Made by a program: the position numbers and the translations under genes | Notes under the pieces: model-generated | What the model was told of the DNA's origin: nothing | What the model saw: the letters and a program-made list of their open reading frames with translations, nothing else | Databases searched by the model: none | Origin: VBCK01 sp035511515 | GTDB taxonomy: Bacteria; Pseudomonadota; Gammaproteobacteria; Burkholderiales; Burkholderiaceae_F | DNA: 30,901 nt | NCBI GenBank assembly: GCA_035511515.1 | Contig: DATKFG010000107.1 | Coordinates: 1-30,901 of the forward strand | Reading direction: 5' to 3' | In this document: in pieces, positions 1-7,059 of the stretch | How the letters are laid out: each line of letters opens with the position of its first letter | Numbering within the stretch: position 1 is the stretch's first letter

Positions 1-51
1 GGCGATACAGCGTGTCCATGGAAACGACCTCAGAACTGCGTGGACGGGTCG

Positions 52-78
52 CCCCTCGCCCGCGAAGCGGGAGAGGGG
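52..78. repeat. GC-rich hairpin repeat downstream of the diguanylate cyclase gene
   Basis: CCCCTC (52-57) pairs with GAGGGG (73-78). After one G/A mismatch, CCCGC (59-63) pairs with GCGGG (67-71) around a GAA loop. The hairpin is followed by a G-rich tail that runs to about position 92. It starts about 17 bases past the stop of the minus-strand gene and has no T-run, so it resembles the dispersed REP-like 'gggagaggg...gggtgaggg' elements of GC-rich proteobacteria more than a textbook terminator. It could still protect or end that transcript. The REP assignment is recalled, not searched. Confidence 0.5.
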
Positions 79-95
79 TCGGGGGTGAGGGCTTA

Positions 96-3000
96 TTAGG
101 ACGCGCGCCGGGCGGCCAGCTCTGCGAAGCTGGCGTGAACGGCGCTGCTGCCCGAAAATACGACTCGATCGCCGCCGTCGACCTTGGCGTCGTACATGGC
201 GCGGTCGGCCAGGCGCATCAGCCACTCCGGATCGCTGCCGTGCTCGGGCGCCATCACGACGCCCAGGCTCGCGGTCAGACGCGCTCCGCCCAGGTCCGAC
301 GAGGTTAGCGGCTGGGCCAGCTCGCGCAGTATGCGGTGGGCGATTTTCTCAACGTCTTGGCTGGAGCCGCAATCGGGCATCAGCAGAGCGAACTCGTCGC
401 CGCCGATGCGCGCCACCGTGTCCTGGGGCCGCACGATGTTCTGCAGCCTGCGCGCGATCTCGCGCAGCACCAGGTCGCCGGCGGGATGCCCGAAACGGTC
501 GTTGATCGGCTTGAAGCCGTCCAAATCGAACACCAGGATCGCGCAGCCCGAGTTGCGCAGCGCGCTGGTGGCCAGCGCGGCGCGCACCCGCTCGGACAGC
601 AAGCGCCGGTTCGGCAGCCCGGTGAGCTCATCGTGCCGCGCATCGTGCTGCGCGTGCGCCTCGCGGCGCCGGATCTGGTCGATGTCGGCCAGCGCGATCA
701 CGTATTCGCCCTCGCCCACCGCGCGCAACGTGATCTGGCACCACACGAATTGCTCGGGCGCGCCGCTGGGTCCGGCCCGGCGCACCCGGATCTCGCGCGC
801 CACCGCGCCGTCGGCGTCCGAGGCGCGCTGCGCCGCCGTGGACGCCTCGTCCCAGTGGTTGCGTTCGGCGAACAGATCGACCACCGGCACCGCGGCCAGC
901 TCGTCCGGGCGCATCTGCAGCAAATGCAGGAACGCATCGTTGCAGCGCGCCACGGCGCCGGCCTTGACCACCGCGATCGCCTGGCCGGCCGAGTCCAGCA
1001 CGCTGCGTTCCACCCGCAGCGCCTCGGCCAGACGCTCTTCGCGCTGCTTCAGCGCCGTCACGTCCACGTTGATGCCAATGGCGCCGCCGAATCCGCCGTC
1101 GGGCGCGCGCAGCGCCACCGCGCTGACGGCCGACGTAATGCGGCGCCCGTCCTTCGTAATGTGGGCCATCTCGACGTCGCGCAGCGACCGGTTGTTGCGC
1201 AGGCCCGCCAGGTTCTGGCGCATCGGGACCTGATCGACGTCCGGGTCCAGCAGCACGCCCATCGTTGCGCCCAGCAGTTCCTCGACCGTGTAGCCGTACA
1301 CGTCGCGGCAGGCGCGCTGGCTGACGAAGGTGAAGCGGAAGGCCGCATCGCACGCCCAGATCAGGTTTGGCGAGGCACCGACCAGGTCCTTGTACTGCAA
1401 CTTGCTCACGCGCACGCGCTCGTTCTCCAGCAGCTCGCGCACCGAGGCGATCGTATCCATCACCAGCACGGCGCGGGACGTGCTGCCCTCACCCGCCGGC
1501 GACTGGAACGGCACCAGGTGCGAGCGCAGCGCCAGCCGCCCGCCGCTGCGTCCGGTGCGGTAATTGAGCAGGTCGAAGGTCGGCTTGCCGTCCAGCCCGT
1601 GCTGGACGGCACGCGTGAAGGTTTCCTGCGAGCCGGGTTGCAATGCCAGCGCGCTGGTCCATCTCGGCCGCAGCCTGGGCTCCATCGTCAGGCCCCATCG
1701 CTGCACGTCGGGCGCATGCGCGTGAATCACGCGCCCGGAGGCGTCGATCAGCCAGATCAGCACCGGCAGCTCCGACAGCAGGTCCGAGCGCCCGATCTGG
1801 ACATCGGCGCGCACGTTGCTGTCGGCAACGATGCCGATCACCGCGCCGCTGCGCCCCCCGAAGCCCGGCCGGCTCAGGCACACGACGCGGACCGGTTGCG
1901 GCGCGCCGTCCGCATCGTTCAGCGTCAGGCGCTCGTCGAACGTCTGGCCGGCCGCGACCCGTTCCCGATACAGCGTGTTGACATACGGGCGCTGCTGCAC
2001 CGGCACCAGCAGGGCCAGCGGAAAAGCGTCCGAGTCGGCCTCCGGCCGAATCGCCGGGCTTGGCCTGAACCGCTTGGGCAGATAAAGGTGCCCGGTTTCG
2101 TCGCGGTACCACGCCTCCGAGGTGTCGGCGCCCAGCCAGTCGGCCAGCCGGCGAGCGTCCGTGCCCAGCTCACGGTCGGATGCAAAGTCCGGGCCCGAGG
2201 CGAGCGCGAGCACCGCGATCGATGCGTTTTCGGCGGCGCGTCCGATCTGGATCCGGGCCATCACGGGCAGCGTCGTAAAGCCGGTCCACTGCGGCGCCTG
2301 CGGCACCACCAGCGCCTGGCGTTCCCCGGCCGGATAGCCGGCATCGAGCGCCGTGGGCGGATCCATTTTCAGCAGCTCGGCCGCTGGCCGGCCCAGGCAC
2401 TGCGCCGCGGTGCGACCCAGGAAGGTCTCGGCGCTCTTGTTCATATCGAAAATGCGCCCGTCGTACACGCCGATCATCGGGGCGCTGGCCGCACGGATCG
2501 CGAGCTGCACGCCGCGCCGGGTCGATCCGCCAGCGGGCGCGCTCATGCGCGCCGACCCGGTGGTTCGCAGCGGCCGGGTCGGGCGCGCCGGTGAGGCCGC
2601 GCGCGACTGCGGCGGGGCCAGTCCCGCCCAGGCCGTGGCCGGCAGCCATATCAGCAGACCGATCGAAACGAACGGCAGCGAGCCCCACAACTTCAGCGCC
2701 CCCAGCACGGCCGCCGCACTCCAACCGACCAAGGCTCCGAGCCAGCCCATGCGCCAGCCCCGCAGGCACCAGGCCGACAGCAGCATGGCGGCCGCCAGCG
2801 AGGTGGCCGTGCGCATCGGCGAATGGGTCGCCGAAGCAGGCGCCTGCAGCAGTACGACCCACAGGGCCGCCTGCCCGATCTGGGTCAGGATGAACAAGAT
2901 GCCGAGTACCGATGCGCTGCGGGCGGACCGCTGCGGCGCCAGGGCACTGACCGCGATCATGACCCGGGCCAGAGCCACTGCGGCCGAAGCGCCGATCCAC

Positions 3001-3200
3001 AGCCATCCATGGCCAGGACCGAGCGTGGCACCGACGCCGGCGTACAGGAAAATCAGCAACCAGATTGAAAACGCCGGCGGCTCGCGCAGGAATACCATGC
3101 TCTCCCATTGCGAGTTCGATGGGCGGGCCATCGGACGGGCTTTCAACACGATCGCCTCTTCCAGCGCGATCGATGGCCCAACGGGGCTATCCGTATGCAT
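96..3200 (-). CDS. Membrane-anchored multi-PAS diguanylate cyclase (GGDEF protein)
   Basis: This is predicted to make c-di-GMP from two GTP at the inner membrane. With the ATG at 3200 the protein has 1034 residues. About five or six hydrophobic segments lie at 45-195, followed by a proline/arginine-rich linker. PAS-like segments lie at about 236-338, 476-583, 604-720 and 731-843; the third is the clearest (a 'YGYTVEELLG' stretch). A GGDEF domain closes the protein, with DELTGLPNR at about 857, an intact GGDEF at 933-937, and an RxxD inhibitory site (RPQD) exactly five residues before it, so product feedback inhibition is likely. There is no EAL domain, so no sign of phosphodiesterase activity. 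The start is uncertain: in-frame alternatives are a TTG at 3221, a GTG near 3149 preceded by GGAAGAGG, and an ATG at 3131. The gene is divergent from gluQ and appears monocistronic. The signal it senses cannot be read from the sequence. Confidence 0.93.
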   Translation of the reverse strand: MHTDSPVGPSIALEEAIVLKARPMARPSNSQWESMVFLREPPAFSIWLLIFLYAGVGATLGPGHGWLWIGASAAVALARVMIAVSALAPQRSARSASVLGILFILTQIGQAALWVVLLQAPASATHSPMRTATSLAAAMLLSAWCLRGWRMGWLGALVGWSAAAVLGALKLWGSLPFVSIGLLIWLPATAWAGLAPPQSRAASPARPTRPLRTTGSARMSAPAGGSTRRGVQLAIRAASAPMIGVYDGRIFDMNKSAETFLGRTAAQCLGRPAAELLKMDPPTALDAGYPAGERQALVVPQAPQWTGFTTLPVMARIQIGRAAENASIAVLALASGPDFASDRELGTDARRLADWLGADTSEAWYRDETGHLYLPKRFRPSPAIRPEADSDAFPLALLVPVQQRPYVNTLYRERVAAGQTFDERLTLNDADGAPQPVRVVCLSRPGFGGRSGAVIGIVADSNVRADVQIGRSDLLSELPVLIWLIDASGRVIHAHAPDVQRWGLTMEPRLRPRWTSALALQPGSQETFTRAVQHGLDGKPTFDLLNYRTGRSGGRLALRSHLVPFQSPAGEGSTSRAVLVMDTIASVRELLENERVRVSKLQYKDLVGASPNLIWACDAAFRFTFVSQRACRDVYGYTVEELLGATMGVLLDPDVDQVPMRQNLAGLRNNRSLRDVEMAHITKDGRRITSAVSAVALRAPDGGFGGAIGINVDVTALKQREERLAEALRVERSVLDSAGQAIAVVKAGAVARCNDAFLHLLQMRPDELAAVPVVDLFAERNHWDEASTAAQRASDADGAVAREIRVRRAGPSGAPEQFVWCQITLRAVGEGEYVIALADIDQIRRREAHAQHDARHDELTGLPNRRLLSERVRAALATSALRNSGCAILVFDLDGFKPINDRFGHPAGDLVLREIARRLQNIVRPQDTVARIGGDEFALLMPDCGSSQDVEKIAHRILRELAQPLTSSDLGGARLTASLGVVMAPEHGSDPEWLMRLADRAMYDAKVDGGDRVVFSGSSAVHASFAELAARRAS

Positions 3201-3279
3201 TGCAGATGAGCGAAGCGCCAACCACGATCCGGACTATGTTCGGGGACGGACACCTTCTCGCCGCAGCGACAAAACAAAA

Positions 3280-3295
3280 TACCATGCTTATGGTA
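3280..3295. promoter_or_regulatory. Inverted repeat in the gluQ / GGDEF divergent spacer
   Basis: TACCAT (3280-3285) and ATGGTA (3290-3295) form perfect six-base arms around GCTT. It lies about 80 bases upstream of the diguanylate cyclase start and 130 upstream of gluQ. It shares the ATGG(G)TA core with the longer palindrome at 3320-3339, which suggests two sites for one regulator. The function is inferred. Confidence 0.35.
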
Positions 3296-3315
3296 GGTTT
3301 GGACAGACGTTCACC

Positions 3316-3339
3316 TTGACATGGGTAAGGTTACCCATG
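3316..3339. promoter_or_regulatory. Palindromic operator candidate overlapping a TTGACA box
   Basis: CATGGGTAA (3320-3328), GG, TTACCCATG (3331-3339) is an inverted repeat with nine-base perfect arms. The consensus -35 hexamer TTGACA sits at 3316-3321 and overlaps its left arm by two bases. I do not find a convincing -10 at 16-18 bases, so the promoter reading is weaker than the palindrome. The form and place, between divergent genes, suit a dimeric repressor or activator site. No regulator gene is adjacent. Confidence 0.45.
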
Positions 3340-3425
3340 CCCAGACGTACGCTACGTGATTCCCCAGGCGATTCTTATGACCCAACGCCCCTCGTTGTCC
3401 CTAACGTTACCAGTCCTTTTTAAAG

Positions 3426-4349
3426 TTGACACCAAGTTCTGGTCTTAACGCTCACTACCGCGGCCGCTTCGCCCCCTCGCCCACCGGGCCCTTGCACTTC
3501 GGGTCGCTGGTGGCTGCGCTGGCGAGCTGGCTGGATGCGCGAGCGCATCGCGGCCGATGGCTGCTGCGAATCGAGGACCTCGATCCGCCGCGCGAAGAGC
3601 CTGGCGCGGCGCAGGCGCAGATGGCCGCGCTGACCGCGCTGGGGCTGACGCCCGATGAGCCGCCGACTTTCCAGAGCGCCAACGGCGATCGTTACGTGGC
3701 GGCGGTCGCGCGCCTGCAGGCCACCGCACACGTGTATCGATGCGACTGCTCGCGCACCGAGGTCGAGCAGGCGGCTTCCCGCCTGGGGCTGCCGCCCACG
3801 GTCTATCCGGGCACCTGCCGCGCCCGGGGCGTGAGCGGCGAAGCGGCCAGTTTGCGGGTGCGGGTGCCCGCCGAGGTCGTGGGTTTCGTCGATCGCGCCG
3901 TCGGGCCGTTCTCGCAGCAGCTCGAAGCCGAGGTGGGCGATTTCGTGGTGCGCCGCGCCGACGCACTGTGGGCCTACCAGCTTGCGGTGGTCGTCGATGA
4001 CGGAGCGCAGCGGATCACCGACGTGGTTCGAGGCGCCGACCTGCTGGACAACACGCCGCGCCAGATCATGCTGCAGCGTCTGCTGGATCTGCCCACGCCG
4101 CGCTACCTGCACGTTGCCGTCGCGCGCAATGCCGCCGGCGAAAAGCTATCCAAGCAGACCGGCGCGGCGCCGCTGGATCTGTCGGAGCCGGTGCGGCAAC
4201 TGGAACTCGCCTGGCGCCACCTGGGGTTTGCCGCCACCGGCGCCGCCACGGTGGGGGAGTTTCTGTCGCACGCGGTGCGGGCCTGGCGCAAGCGCTGGTG
4301 CCGCGCAGCGGCCGGCACGCATACAATCGGCACGGCTTCAGGGCCGTGA
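3426..4349 (+). CDS. gluQ: Glutamyl-Q tRNA(Asp) synthetase
   Basis: This is predicted to attach glutamate to the queuosine base at the wobble position of tRNA(Asp). It is a truncated paralogue of glutamyl-tRNA synthetase without an anticodon-binding domain. The 307 residues match the family length. The N-terminus carries RGRFAPSPTGPLHFGSL (residues 12-28), the family's form of the HIGH signature, then RIEDLDPPR at 48-56. The zinc ligands of the family are present as Cys106, Cys108, Tyr127 and Cys131. KLSK at 240-243 is the second ATP-binding signature. The start is a TTG at 3426, since no ATG or GTG lies between the upstream in-frame stop (3402) and the conserved N-terminus; no strong ribosome binding site is visible. 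The CoA-binding protein gene follows 37 bases downstream on the same strand. Confidence 0.94.
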   Translation: MTPSSGLNAHYRGRFAPSPTGPLHFGSLVAALASWLDARAHRGRWLLRIEDLDPPREEPGAAQAQMAALTALGLTPDEPPTFQSANGDRYVAAVARLQATAHVYRCDCSRTEVEQAASRLGLPPTVYPGTCRARGVSGEAASLRVRVPAEVVGFVDRAVGPFSQQLEAEVGDFVVRRADALWAYQLAVVVDDGAQRITDVVRGADLLDNTPRQIMLQRLLDLPTPRYLHVAVARNAAGEKLSKQTGAAPLDLSEPVRQLELAWRHLGFAATGAATVGEFLSHAVRAWRKRWCRAAAGTHTIGTASGP

Positions 4350-4386
4350 GCTTCGCGCTGCGGCCTCGATTCGATTTTCGACCCGG

Positions 4387-4875
4387 ATGAGCGATCACAC
4401 CGATGTGCCCACCTTGCTGCGCCTGCTGCAGCAGAGTCGACGCATCGCCGTGGTGGGCCTGTCCTACGACTGGAATCGGCCCAGCCATTTCGTCGCCAAG
4501 TACCTGATCGAGCATGGCTACACGATGATCCCGGTGAACCCGAAGTACCGCGAAGTGCTCGGGCGGACGTGCTATCCGGACCTGGCCTCGGCGCACCGGG
4601 CGCAGGCACCGATCGACCTGGTCGACTGCTTCCGGCGCGCTTCGGACATCGAGCCGATCGCGCGTGAGGCGATAGCGATCGGCGCGCGCTGCCTGTGGAT
4701 GCAGCTGGGCGTGGTCAACGAGGCGGCCGCCGCGCTGGCGCGGGCCGCGGGCCTCGACGTCGTGATGGACCGCTGCGTGAAGATCGAGCACGCGCGCCTG
4801 TTCGGCGGGTTGGGCTGGGCCGGCGTCAACACCGGCATCGTGTCGTCCAAACGCCCGCGCCAACTTCCATACTGA
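4387..4875 (+). CDS. CoA-binding domain protein (YccU-like)
   Basis: This 162-residue protein is a single Rossmann-fold CoA-binding domain like the N-terminal domain of succinyl-CoA synthetase alpha subunits. The segment RRIAVVGLSYDWNRPSHFVAKYL (about residues 18-40) is the nucleotide-binding turn. It is followed by GYTMIPVNPKY and a CLWMQLGVVNEAAA segment typical of the family, and by DRCVKIEH near the C-terminus. The family is widespread and poorly characterised; a role in binding CoA or acyl-CoA is presumed. The ATG at 4387 fits the usual family N-terminus; a longer upstream reading frame overlaps gluQ and is not coding. It lies between gluQ and the metY leader and may be cotranscribed with gluQ. 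Confidence 0.88.
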   Translation: MSDHTDVPTLLRLLQQSRRIAVVGLSYDWNRPSHFVAKYLIEHGYTMIPVNPKYREVLGRTCYPDLASAHRAQAPIDLVDCFRRASDIEPIAREAIAIGARCLWMQLGVVNEAAAALARAAGLDVVMDRCVKIEHARLFGGLGWAGVNTGIVSSKRPRQLPY

Positions 4876-4888
4876 GCGTTTTCACAAG

Positions 4889-4987
4889 AGGTGGCACCTG
4901 TGCTTCGACAAGGTGGCGGCCTGCCAGAGAAAAGCGGGAGGATTGGGAACGAGGGGGCTGGGCTGGCCCCCTCGTGCTCCCCCAGCC
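4889..4987 (+). promoter_or_regulatory. Structured leader with alternative hairpins upstream of metY
   Basis: The 145-base gap before metY holds two direct copies of AGGTGGC (4889-4895 and 4911-4917, 22 bases apart). It also has a strong hairpin, ACGAGGGGGC (4949-4958) with GCCCCCTCGT (4966-4975), loop TGGGCTG. GGCTGGG (4956-4962) can instead pair with CCCAGCC (4981-4987), which would break the first hairpin. Mutually exclusive stems before a sulphur-assimilation gene suggest attenuation or a riboswitch. I could not match it to a known SAM, SAH or cobalamin class, and no T-run follows, so the mechanism is open. Confidence 0.35.
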
Positions 4988-5020
4988 AAGGCAACCAGGG
5001 GAAGCGGAGGAGATCGATCC

Positions 5021-6313
5021 GTGCCTGACCGCACCTACGGCATCGAGACGCTGTGCCTGCACGCCGGGCAGCAGCCCGATCCGGTCACCGGCAGCCGCGC
5101 CCCTCCGATCTACCAGACCACCTCGTACGTGTTCGACTCGGCCGACCACGCGGCGAGCCTGTTTAACCTGGAAACATTCGGCAACGTCTACTCGCGCATC
5201 AGCAACCCGACCGTCGCCGTGCTGGAGGAGCGCCTGGCCGCGCTGGAAGGCGGCCGCGCGTGCCTGGCCACCGCCAGCGGGATGGCCGCCCAGCTCACCG
5301 CGATCCTGACGCTGCTCGGTGCCGGCGACCACATCGTCGCCAGCAGCCTGCTGTACGGCGGCACCTATGCGCAGCTGGACGTCACGCTGCGCAAGATGGG
5401 GATCGACACGACCTTCGTCGATCCGGACCAGCCCGACAATTTCCGCCGCGCGGTGACGCCGCGCACGCGGCTTTTCTTCGCCGAGACGCTGGGCAACCCG
5501 AAGATCAACGTGCTGGATATCGCGGCCGTGGCCGGGATCGCGCACGCGCACCGCGTGCCGCTGATGGTGGACAACACGATGGCGTCGCCCTTCCTGTGCC
5601 GGCCCATCGAGCTGGGCGCCGACATCGTGGTGCATTCATTGACCAAATACCTGGGGGGCCACGGAACGACGCTGGGCGGCGCGATCGTCGAGAGCGGGCG
5701 CTTCGATTACGCCAACGGCAACTTTCCCGACATGGTGTCACCGTCGCGCGGCTACCACGGCGTCACCTTCTGGGAGACCTTCGGCGACTTTGCTTACACG
5801 ATGAAGGCGAGGATGGAAGTGCTGCGCCTGCACGGGGCGACGCTGGCACCGCTGTCCGCGTTCCTGCTGCTGCAGGGCGTGGAGACGCTGGCGCTGCGGA
5901 TGCAGCGGCATTGTCAGAACGCGCGAGCGCTGGCGCAGCGCCTGCAGCAGCACCCGCAGGTCGCCTGGGTGAGCTGGCCCGGGCTGCGATCCAGTCCCTA
6001 CTACGAGCTGGCGCGCCGCACCTTCCGTCCGATCGACGGGGAGCCCGGCGCCTCGGGCGTGCTGACGTTCGGCATCCGGGGCGGAAGCCGGGCCGGCGAG
6101 CGCTTCATCGAGCAGTTGAGCCTGCTGTCGCACCTGGCCAATATCGGCGACGCCAAATCGCTGGTGATCCATCCGGCCTCGACCACCCACCGGCAGCTGT
6201 CCGAGCAAGAGCAGCAGCGCGCCGGGGTCACCCCGGACATGATCCGGATCTCGGTCGGCCTGGAGTCGATCGAGGATATCCTGTGGGACGTGGAGCGGGC
6301 GCTGGGATCATGA
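5021..6313 (+). CDS. metY: O-acetylhomoserine sulfhydrylase (PLP enzyme)
   Basis: This is predicted to form homocysteine from O-acetylhomoserine and sulfide in the cytoplasm, the direct sulfhydrylation route to methionine. The 430 residues fit MetY, which is longer than the MetB/MetZ enzymes. The N-terminus (ETLCLHAGQQPDP, AVPIYQTTSYVF-like segment, residues 9-38) is characteristic of MetY. SRISNPT lies at 58-64, the PLP-contacting Asp184 in VDNTMASP, and the Schiff-base Lys209 in HSLTKYLGGHG (205-215). C-terminal SIGDAKSL-like and HPASTTH segments are present. The GTG start at 5021 is chosen because GGAGGAG (5006-5012) precedes it by eight bases; the open frame upstream is the leader. Its stop overlaps the ATG of the metallophosphoesterase by four bases (ATGA), so the two are translationally coupled. 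Confidence 0.94.
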   Translation: MPDRTYGIETLCLHAGQQPDPVTGSRAPPIYQTTSYVFDSADHAASLFNLETFGNVYSRISNPTVAVLEERLAALEGGRACLATASGMAAQLTAILTLLGAGDHIVASSLLYGGTYAQLDVTLRKMGIDTTFVDPDQPDNFRRAVTPRTRLFFAETLGNPKINVLDIAAVAGIAHAHRVPLMVDNTMASPFLCRPIELGADIVVHSLTKYLGGHGTTLGGAIVESGRFDYANGNFPDMVSPSRGYHGVTFWETFGDFAYTMKARMEVLRLHGATLAPLSAFLLLQGVETLALRMQRHCQNARALAQRLQQHPQVAWVSWPGLRSSPYYELARRTFRPIDGEPGASGVLTFGIRGGSRAGERFIEQLSLLSHLANIGDAKSLVIHPASTTHRQLSEQEQQRAGVTPDMIRISVGLESIEDILWDVERALGS

Positions 6314-7059
6314 CGATCGCGCTGATGACGGACATCCACGCCAACCGCGAAGCGTTCGAGGCGTGCCTGGCGCATGCGGGCGATCACGGTGTCGATCAGT
6401 TCGTGTTCCTGGGCGATTTCGTCGGATACGGCGCCGATCCGGAATGGGTACTCGACACGCTGATCGACCTGGTGGCGCGGGGTGCGACCGCGTTGATGGG
6501 CAACCATGACGCCGCCGCGATCGGCGCGCTCAGCACCCACCTGAACCCCAGCGCGCGCCAGTGCATCGACTGGACACGGCCGCGCTTGAGCGAAGCGCAC
6601 GTGAAATTCCTGTCGGACCTGCCGCTGTCGGCCCAGGACGGTCCGTGCCTGTACGTGCACGCCAACGGGTGGGACCCGGCCCGCTTCGAGTATGTATTCG
6701 GCCCGTTGGAAGCGGGCCGCAGCATGCAGGTGGCGCGCGCCCGCATCACGTTCTGCGGCCATATGCACGAGCCGATGCTGTACCACATGGGACTGCCGCA
6801 GCGGGTCGAAACGTTCGCGCCGGTGCCGGGATCACCGATCCCGCTGTCGGCGGCGCGCCGCTGGCTCGCCCTGCCCGGATCGGTGGGCCAGCCGCGCGAC
6901 GGCAATCCAGCGGCCTGTTATGCGATGTTCGACGAGCTCACCAGCTTGCTGACCTTCTGGCGCGTGCCGTACGACCATCAGCAGGCCGCGCAAAAGGTGC
7001 TTCAGGCGGGACTGCCCCCTCAACTGGCAAGCCTGCTGCTGACCGGGGGCGCCGTGTGA
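6310..7059 (+). CDS. Calcineurin-like metallophosphoesterase
   Basis: This 249-residue protein has the full set of two-metal phosphoesterase motifs: DxH (Asp8, His10), GD (Asp36 in VFLGDFVGYG), GNHD (64-67), a later His117, and GHMH (Gly150 to His153). LGDFVGYGADP is typical of the YfcE/diadenosine-tetraphosphatase/protein phosphatase-like branch. The substrate cannot be told from sequence; phosphoprotein, nucleotide or phosphodiester are all possible. It starts inside the metY stop (ATGA at 6310-6313) and its own stop overlaps the GTG of the next gene, a Ser/Thr kinase fusion (GTGA at 7056-7059). That coupling makes a kinase/phosphatase pair an attractive but unproven reading. No signal peptide; cytoplasmic. 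Confidence 0.88.
   Translation: MTIALMTDIHANREAFEACLAHAGDHGVDQFVFLGDFVGYGADPEWVLDTLIDLVARGATALMGNHDAAAIGALSTHLNPSARQCIDWTRPRLSEAHVKFLSDLPLSAQDGPCLYVHANGWDPARFEYVFGPLEAGRSMQVARARITFCGHMHEPMLYHMGLPQRVETFAPVPGSPIPLSAARRWLALPGSVGQPRDGNPAACYAMFDELTSLLTFWRVPYDHQQAAQKVLQAGLPPQLASLLLTGGAV

Noticed and set aside
336..2594. A 752-codon plus-strand frame opposite the GGDEF gene
   Set aside because: Composition is Arg/His/Gln-rich without any recognisable domain; the minus strand carries the intact GGDEF and PAS domains.
4876..5020. A cobalamin, SAM-II or SAH riboswitch upstream of metY
   Set aside because: I looked for the conserved boxes of each class and found none; only generic alternative stems are supported.
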